Below, in pieces: positions 58,180 through 64,000 of a stretch of 64,000 bases of DNA. The notes beneath the pieces are model-generated. The model did not search any database. It saw only the letters and a program-made list of their open reading frames with translations, and had not been told where the DNA came from. Position 1 is the first letter of the stretch; each line of letters starts with the position of its first letter. Origin of the DNA: Isoetes taiwanensis (taxonomy: Eukaryota; Streptophyta; Lycopodiopsida; Isoetales; Isoetaceae); NCBI GenBank assembly GCA_021234155.1, contig JAJEKV010000031.1, positions 7,888,748-7,952,747 on the forward strand, given 5' to 3'. The position numbers were made by a program, and so were the translations under genes.

Positions 58180-58905
58180 ATGAATTTCAAAATCGTGAGC
58201 TGGAATATCAGAGGAGTAAAGTCTTCGGAGTTTAAAAGCAACAGGCTTTCACTAGCACTAAAGAGAGTGAACGCGGATATCATATGCTTTCAAGAACACA
58301 AATGTAAGAAGGAGGAAGCTGATGTTCTGTTTAAAATAATAGGGAATGAGTATGTTGGAATAGTCTCAGCAAAGGAAAAATCTAGTGCAGGTACCTTAAT
58401 CGCATGGAAAAACACGGTTAAGGTGACAACATCTATGTCGGATAGATTTGGAAGGTGGTCCATCATAGTGTGGCAGCAGAACAACCAATCATGGGGAATT
58501 TTAAACATTTACGCGCATAACAATCCTAGGGGAAGAGGTGCACTATGGGCCTCCCTCAGACATAAAATCAAAAGTCTTGGTAATCACATAGCATGGTTAA
58601 TGATGGGCGATTTTAATATGGTGGAGACATCAGAAGACAGACGTGGTGCAACATCTGACATTGTTAATGGTTTTGAAAAAGAGCAGTGGGGTAAACCGAT
58701 AGACGGCCCGTGGATTTAGTGAGTCGGAAGGGGATAAAGGTTTCACATGGTGCAACGGTTGGGTGGGACAGGGTAGAGCTTACGCTAGACATGACAGGTG
58801 TTACGTGAATTACAATACACTCGCCACTTTCCCAACTCTCCGTAGAGTAAACTGCACCGACAATGCAATATCTGATCATAATCCTCAGGTAATTTCATGC
58901 CAGGA
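58180..58905 (+). pseudogene. LINE endonuclease (EEP) domain
   Basis: Starts MNFKIVSWNIRGVKS (WNIRG motif), then CFQEHKCKKEE (metal-binding Glu of the QEHK motif), MMGDFNMVE (GDFN) and, after a frameshift near 58715, FTWCNGWVG, RHDRCYVN and ISDHNPQV (the SDH catalytic site). The start at 58180 fits other plant LINE ORF2 proteins better than the earlier Met at 58153. The domain nicks target DNA for target-primed reverse transcription. Confidence 0.8.
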
Positions 58906-59195
58906 ATGTAGGAAAAAAAGTCTCAAGAACGTTTTAAAATGAATATCAAGTATCCGAAAGAGCACAGCTTTTCTTGCAAAATGCAAAGAAATTTGGCAAG
59001 CGGCATTTATAAAAAGACTTCAGTATGAAGGCCTTAATCGGCAGAAGACTAGCAAATATTAAGCAATTTGCTAAACTGTGGGGGGAGAAAAAACGTCACG
59101 AGGAGGAGAGAGCATCTTTGGACAAACTATACTGATCAATTGACAACCCTCGAGCGGCGGGTCCCAACGATGGTACGTAAGAGGAAAAATTATGG

Positions 59196-61935
59196 ATGAG
59201 ATTAAAAAGTCGAGGAGACGAAGACTCGCCGAGAAAAGTAAAGGCAAGTTTAACTTGGCTTAGGCAAGCAGATAAATGCTCTAAGTTTTTCTTTAAGGCT
59301 GCCAAGCAGAAGAGATGGTCAACTGCATTATCCAGCATTACACTTGATGATGGGTCGATACTAAAAAGTTGTGATGGGCTTCATAAGTTTCTTCACGATC
59401 ACTTTCAAAGCTTCTTCGGTGAGAAGCGTATGCCGTTCCAGGACGAGTTTGAAGAGTTAGTGGTTTCCAAGGTGTCTCCAGTCATAACAAATGAGCAACA
59501 CCAAATGTTGAGCCGCCCACTATCTATAGAGGATTTGCATCAGGCAGTCATCGCCCTCGACAAAGAGAAGTGTCCAGGGATGGATGGGATTCCAATAGAG
59601 TTTTTCCAGGTCTATTGGGAATGGATTAAAACTGATGTATTCTCAGCTTATACAGACTTCCAACAAGCAGACCACCTGGACCCCAAGCTAAATACAGGTT
59701 GTATCGTTTTGATTCCAAAGGGAAAAGACCCACGTACTATCAATGACTGGAGACCCATCACATTGCTGTCGGCATTTTATAAGATAATAGCAAAGGGAAT
59801 GGCAGAGAAAATAAAGCCCATACTTGCAGAAACTATCTCCCCCGTCCAGTCAGGTTTTCTCCCAGGAAGGAACATTCTGCACAATATAGCAGCAGCTTTT
59901 GAGGGTATGTATTGGGCTAAAAACACAGGTCAAAAAGTAGCTTACATCAAGTTGGATTTTACTAAGGCATACGATAGCATCAGATGGAGCTTTTTATATA
60001 AAATGATGTTAAAACTGGGTTGCGGGGAATTTTTTACTGGAAGTGTTAAGAGGTTACTCCACTCCGCACGGGCCTCTGTTCTTCTCAACGGGGAGTCCTC
60101 TCCTATATTCGACATCGAAAGAGGCATTAGACAGGGATGCCCACTAGCCCCATTTTTATTCAACATAGCAGCTGAAGCTTTCTCACAGCTATTTCTACAG
60201 GCCTCAAGGGATGGTCTAGTAGAGGGTCTTCAAATGGGGGATGGATCTCAGCAGATATGCAATCAATACGCAGATGACTCTTTTCTGTTTCTAGTAGCAG
60301 AGGAGAGCAATCTAAAGAATGCCAGTCAGTTGTTAGATACTTTCTCCTTGGCCTCAGGATGTCTCATCAACTGGAAGAAATGCTCGGCGCAATGGGCTGG
60401 GGAAGGACCACATCCCAGGTGTTTAGAGCGCCTCCCGTGGAAAATCATAAAAGATGGGGAGTATTCTAACCTTCTTGGAATCCCAGTGGGAATTAAAGTA
60501 CCCTCAACAAAAGTATGGGATGAGATGATATTAGGATTACAGAAGCATCTGAATTGGTGGAAAGTCGCAAAACTATCTCTGGCTGGCAGGATAGTAGTAG
60601 CAAAGCATGTGCTGTGCAGCACGCACATCTATGTCTCATCTCTCCTCATAGCCCCACCAGAGAAAGTAAAAGAAATGGAAGGGACAATTAGAAACTTTGT
60701 GTGGGGAGGCAACGAGGAAGGAGCACTAGTGAAAATAGCATGGTGGAAATGTAAAAGAGATAAGGAAGAAGGGGGAATAGGCATGATTGACTTAGCCCTA
60801 CAAAGCAAAATACTAGTAGCCAAATTCATGTGGAATATTTTAGAGGAGAAAACGAAGTCACCAGGCCTCCAACTCATAGCGCAGGCCATATGTTTCTCAT
60901 GCACACATGCTAAAAAATCAGCACAAGTATCTCTTCCATGGTCTCTATTTTATGGCTTGAAACCTAGTTCCGAGGCCTCACCGTTCTTAAGAGGTCTCAT
61001 TTCTGCGTGGGACGTGGTGAAAAAGCTCTTCACATTGAATATCAGTAATTGTGCAGCGAGTACTACTCCACCATGGTGGATTCCAGTCAACTACCGCAAT
61101 AAGAATGGCCCTTTGGCCCTTTTAGCTGACATCAGAGTGGTGAGAAGATGGATCAGCTGTGGCATTGGTTCGTGTGCAATGTGGTATGAAGGTGGTCAGT
61201 TAACGTAATGGGCCGGTATTCAAGCAGAAATTCGGCCTCCAGAATAACGACAAAGCAATGTGGGAATGTATTGCAGTAAGTCTTCCAAACCACATAAATA
61301 GCACGAGTAAGAAACCTTGGGTTCTCGATCAATCTTTGCAGGCGGGGTCATTTGTGAAATCAACATATAAGCGCCTGAAGACAAAAGGTACCTTATTGCT
61401 ACCAGCTCAATGGAATGTGCAAGTCACTGACACCCAGTTGAAGGAAATCTGGAGGGGTGTATGGATAAAACTTCTCCCTCCCCGAGTGAATTCTTTTTTA
61501 TGGCAAGTAATTCATAGGGTTCCTATGGTAAACAGAAGGGTGTCCAAATTTAAAGCTTACTTGAGCCCTCTATGTCCATTATGCAAGATGGAGGAAGAGT
61601 CTCTGGAACATTGCTTAGTAGAGTGCACTGACCTACAAGTTGTGTGGTCGTGGTGCATGGATATGTTCAACATTACACTGGGGACCAATGATCTCCTTCT
61701 AGGTAGATATCCAGTAGAATGGCCAGTCTCAAAACGCAAAGCTTTTCATATTGTCAGATCATGGGCAGTATGGGTCATATGGAAAAGGCGCAATTCTTTC
61801 ACTCTAGGCAAAGAAGCATATACTACAGCCACACAAATACTGCACATGCTCATAGAGAAGCTTAGAAAGTTCAAGTGTGTGGTCGAAGATGATGTTTCCC
61901 TTGTTTGGGAGACCTTCATCAAACTACCACCTTAA
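59196..61935 (+). pseudogene. LINE reverse transcriptase and zf-RVT domain
   Basis: 59196-61208 reads through 670 codons. It contains LDKEKCPGMDGIP, WRPITLLSAFYKI, IKLDFTKAYDSIRW (motif A Asp), RGIRQGCPLAPFLF and QYADDSFLF (catalytic YADD). The frame breaks at 61208, and 61258-61935 encodes the zf-RVT segment: LPPRVNSFLWQVIHRVP, CPLCKMEEESLEHCLVEC. Catalytic residues are intact, but the frame is interrupted once here and again before the RT. Confidence 0.9.
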
Positions 61936-62103
61936 GAAGAAGGCACCTACATGCATTCTAAAAGGGCTTTGTAGCTATCCCCTCTTCAAACTTGTTCAGG
62001 AGGGTGTCTATCTGCTATAAGGCTGTGTAATAGTTTACCGATAAATGGAAAATTCTTTATCCTTCAAAAAAAAAATAAAAAATTAAAAAAAAAATAAAAA
62101 ATA

Positions 62104-62291
62104 ATTGAATGTTATTCCAATGTCACAAATGTTACAATTCAATCTTCATTTCGAAGTACGTGTCCATGCACACCACCCTTGTGCATCCTCACTATTGTTA
62201 ATATGTATAAAAATATGTGCTTAGGTGTTTAGGTGCTGGAACAACAAATCACTTGAAAAGAATAACATCAATTTCATTAAGTATCAAACAA
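62104..62291. other. Short AT-rich spacer
   Basis: Between the LINE poly(A) tail and the stop of the minus-strand SDGC/SQFK-family gene. Confidence 0.6.
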
Positions 62292-64000
62292 TTACATTGT
62301 TATTGGGAGACTGGCCATAATTTTTTCATGGGTCTCCTGTGAAATTCTGTACATGTCTGTGCCTTCTATTTTTTCCATATCAATTTTAAGATATCTTACC
62401 ACATGGCTGTGCATGGAGGCTTCGGGTTGTTTAGTGAGCAACATATACTTGAAATTACCCAAGAATTGATAATACAATCCACTTAAGATAACCTCATGCA
62501 CTCCAAATTTTTGCCCCCATCCATCTTTGTATGAATCTTCAAGTGTGCATTTGGGTTCTGTGCACTTGAGGATGTAGAAGTCCACACCCTCTGAATTGTC
62601 TACCTCCGCATTCACTGCAAAATTGTCACCTACCTCTACCAAATTACTGATCCATTCATTGGCTTGTTCAAGAGTCTCCTTTTTCTTCTCAACTCCTGGT
62701 TTTAAGTCAGTTACCTCCCACTTTCCAAATCTACCTGTATTGATGCAGGAGTCCCAATTATGATCCATGCAAAACGAGCAGAAACATGACAGGCATCTAT
62801 GAGCAAGCCTGTTTGGTCTAGTCCTGCTGACAGGTCTGATACAGTGAATCTTCTTTGTGCCTTTGAGTGTTTCAATTTCATATTCTTCCATGTTTGCCAC
62901 AACAGCAGGTTCAATTTCCCAAAAATATCTTTTGATCTCATCTGTTTCATCGACCGTAGAGCTCTTTAAATATGTACACGTAAAAATTTTACAATATCTT
63001 TAGCATGCCTCGGTTGCACACCATTGGGTTTGAGTTGTTCCTTACTTAGCGACCTTTTGATAACAAAGATCACGCACCATCATGTTCACCTTTACCATGA
63101 AAGCGTGGCAAAGTAGTTCCACACTATTTCCTTGTCATTGATTGTGAAGTACCTGCCTAAGAAAAAAAAAAAAAAAGGTTTTCCTGACTTGAATTGTGAT
63201 GAGCAGCCATCACTCCAAAACCAATGCTTCTCATACTCTATTTCCTGTTCCTTAAGCCATGCAACATGCTTTTGTAGGCAGTGTTCCACAAATAATGAGT
63301 CATGCACTTTATCATCAGAAATGTAAAAGTGAGTCTCTTTTATGATCTTCCTACCGTTGTTGAGTCTATTCCCGATCTGCTCCAACCTTCGTTCTTTTTC
63401 TCTTCTTTGGGCCGGTCTTCTTATGCAAATGAGAACAGGAATATCGGCACTTTTGTCATGCCCTATATGTTATGTGAACAAGTATAGAAACTTGGTCTGC
63501 GTATGCCGGTGCATTGACCGGGGCTCATTCGGATCTTGATCTTTGTAATTTTACGCAAAGTCAATAAATGATACAATTGTATCTTCTCGGAAATGATGAC
63601 ACACACTTGTTTTAAAACCGATTGGCCTGCCAATGTGTTATGTAATTGTGTGGAACAAAATCTGATATTACCTTCTTCACTTCCTCTTGAAATTCTTTGG
63701 GACTTCTCTCCTTCTGTACTAATCTCAAGACAGGTTTGTACCTCAAAGCCTTTCTTGGATCCCCAATTCTCTCTTCCCCGTCCACAGGTTGCTTTTCAAA
63801 TGTCTTCCAAGTAACTAGTACTGAACCCGTGCCATCCATTTCCTGTGGACATTTTCTAATTCTATCCAACCCACATTTTTTACACGCCAACATCAAGCAG
63901 TTATGATCAAACCACTCCTCATCATCACCTTTGCTGCAGACCACTTGTCTCCATAAATCACTGGTACACTTGATTGTATGCTCCTTGGCTGCACATTCTG
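62292..64000 (-). pseudogene. SDGC/SQFK-family gene, partial at the window edge
   Basis: Read downwards from 64000. At 63944: Cys-rich CLMLACKKCGLDRIRKCP, WKTFEKQP, ending DFVPHNYITHWQANRF. Near 63540: IVSFIDFA-NYKDQDPN. 63092-63385: KEIEYEKHWFWSDGCSSQFK-type segment (SDGCSSQFK, then GKPFFFFFLGRYF from a run of 15 A on the plus strand), and IVWNYFATLSW. Near 63060: GEHDGA, then VIKRSLSKEQLKPNGVQ and AKDIVKFL. 62292-62960: RYFWEIE, IHCIRPVSRTRP, a Cys-rich CFCSFCMDHNWDSC, VEVGDNFAV and VDFYILKC. Shifts and stops occur near 63540, 63100 and 63030, so it looks decayed. The three conserved acidic positions (DFA, SDG, HDG) resemble a DDE/D catalytic layout, but this is inference. Function unknown. 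Confidence 0.6.

Larger units (their letters stand above)
56044..62103 (+). mobile_element. L1-type LINE retrotransposon, about 6 kb, frameshifted
   Basis: The order is ORF1 with a DUF4283 domain, an apurinic-type endonuclease, a reverse transcriptase and a zf-RVT domain, then a 3' UTR ending in an A-rich tail at 62069-62103. This is the plant L1 layout. Frameshifts separate the ORF1 pieces (56474-57292 and 57277-58137), the endonuclease from the RT (58719-59196), and the RT from the zf-RVT part (61208-61258). All coding parts are nonetheless present. The 5' limit is uncertain; a plus-strand frame at 56044-56481 may belong to the element. I could not find a clear target-site duplication. The copy cannot make an intact ORF2 as given. 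Confidence 0.85.

Overview
The window is nuclear DNA of a land plant with a large, transposon-rich genome. The evidence is plant-type telomeric repeats (CCCTAAA)n, an En/Spm (CACTA) Tnp2 transposase, a B3 DNA-binding domain, a CRINKLY4-like receptor kinase, an intact plant LRR receptor-like protein, and a plant L1-type LINE with a DUF4283 ORF1 and a zf-RVT tail. I cannot name the species. A gene family with a SDGCxSQFK motif, which I associate mainly with seed-free plants and some animals, hints at a non-flowering plant, but that is weak.

Layout. 1-9272: a GC-rich tandem array with a monomer of about 1.12 kb, eight full units plus a partial one, cut by the left window edge. 9273-28960: a transposon-dominated block holding a decayed Tnp2 transposase (minus), an interstitial telomeric repeat, three blocks of GCGTCGCATGCGACGC-like palindromes, a B3-domain gene fragment (minus), a dense heat-shock-element cluster, an FCP1/NIF-like HAD phosphatase gene (plus), a Glu-rich gene (minus), the end of a SDGC/SQFK-family gene (minus), a LINE-type 3' hairpin beside RY-rich repeats, and the start of a CRINKLY4-like gene (plus). 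28961-28973: a run of 13 N. 28974-46059: the same sequence again, as a second copy of 11899-28960. 46060-64000: cleaner single-copy sequence with the rest of the CRINKLY4-like kinase, a 5 kb gene-poor stretch with local duplications, a truncated LINE tail, the LRR receptor-like protein (862 codons, minus, one exon), a roughly 6 kb frameshifted LINE (plus), and a second SDGC/SQFK-family gene (minus) running off the right edge.

The main conclusion concerns the assembly. The 17 kb repeat begins exactly at the base after the N run and its first copy ends exactly at the base before it. That is what two overlapping contigs joined without merging look like, not a biological duplication. Every feature in 11899-28960 is therefore probably counted twice. 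The two copies differ by many small indels and substitutions, often at CAG/CTG/CCGG-like sites and homopolymers, so many frameshifts here may be consensus errors. The sequence from about 40 kb onward looks much cleaner, and only the LRR receptor-like protein is a confidently intact gene.

No operon-like or multi-gene pathway arrangement is visible. The most interesting biological leads are the heat-shock-element cluster inside transposon-like DNA, the palindrome blocks around the B3 gene, the hairpin shared by a LINE tail and a non-LINE repeat, the SDGC/SQFK family with three conserved acidic positions, and the in-frame LRR rearrangements in the receptor-like protein.
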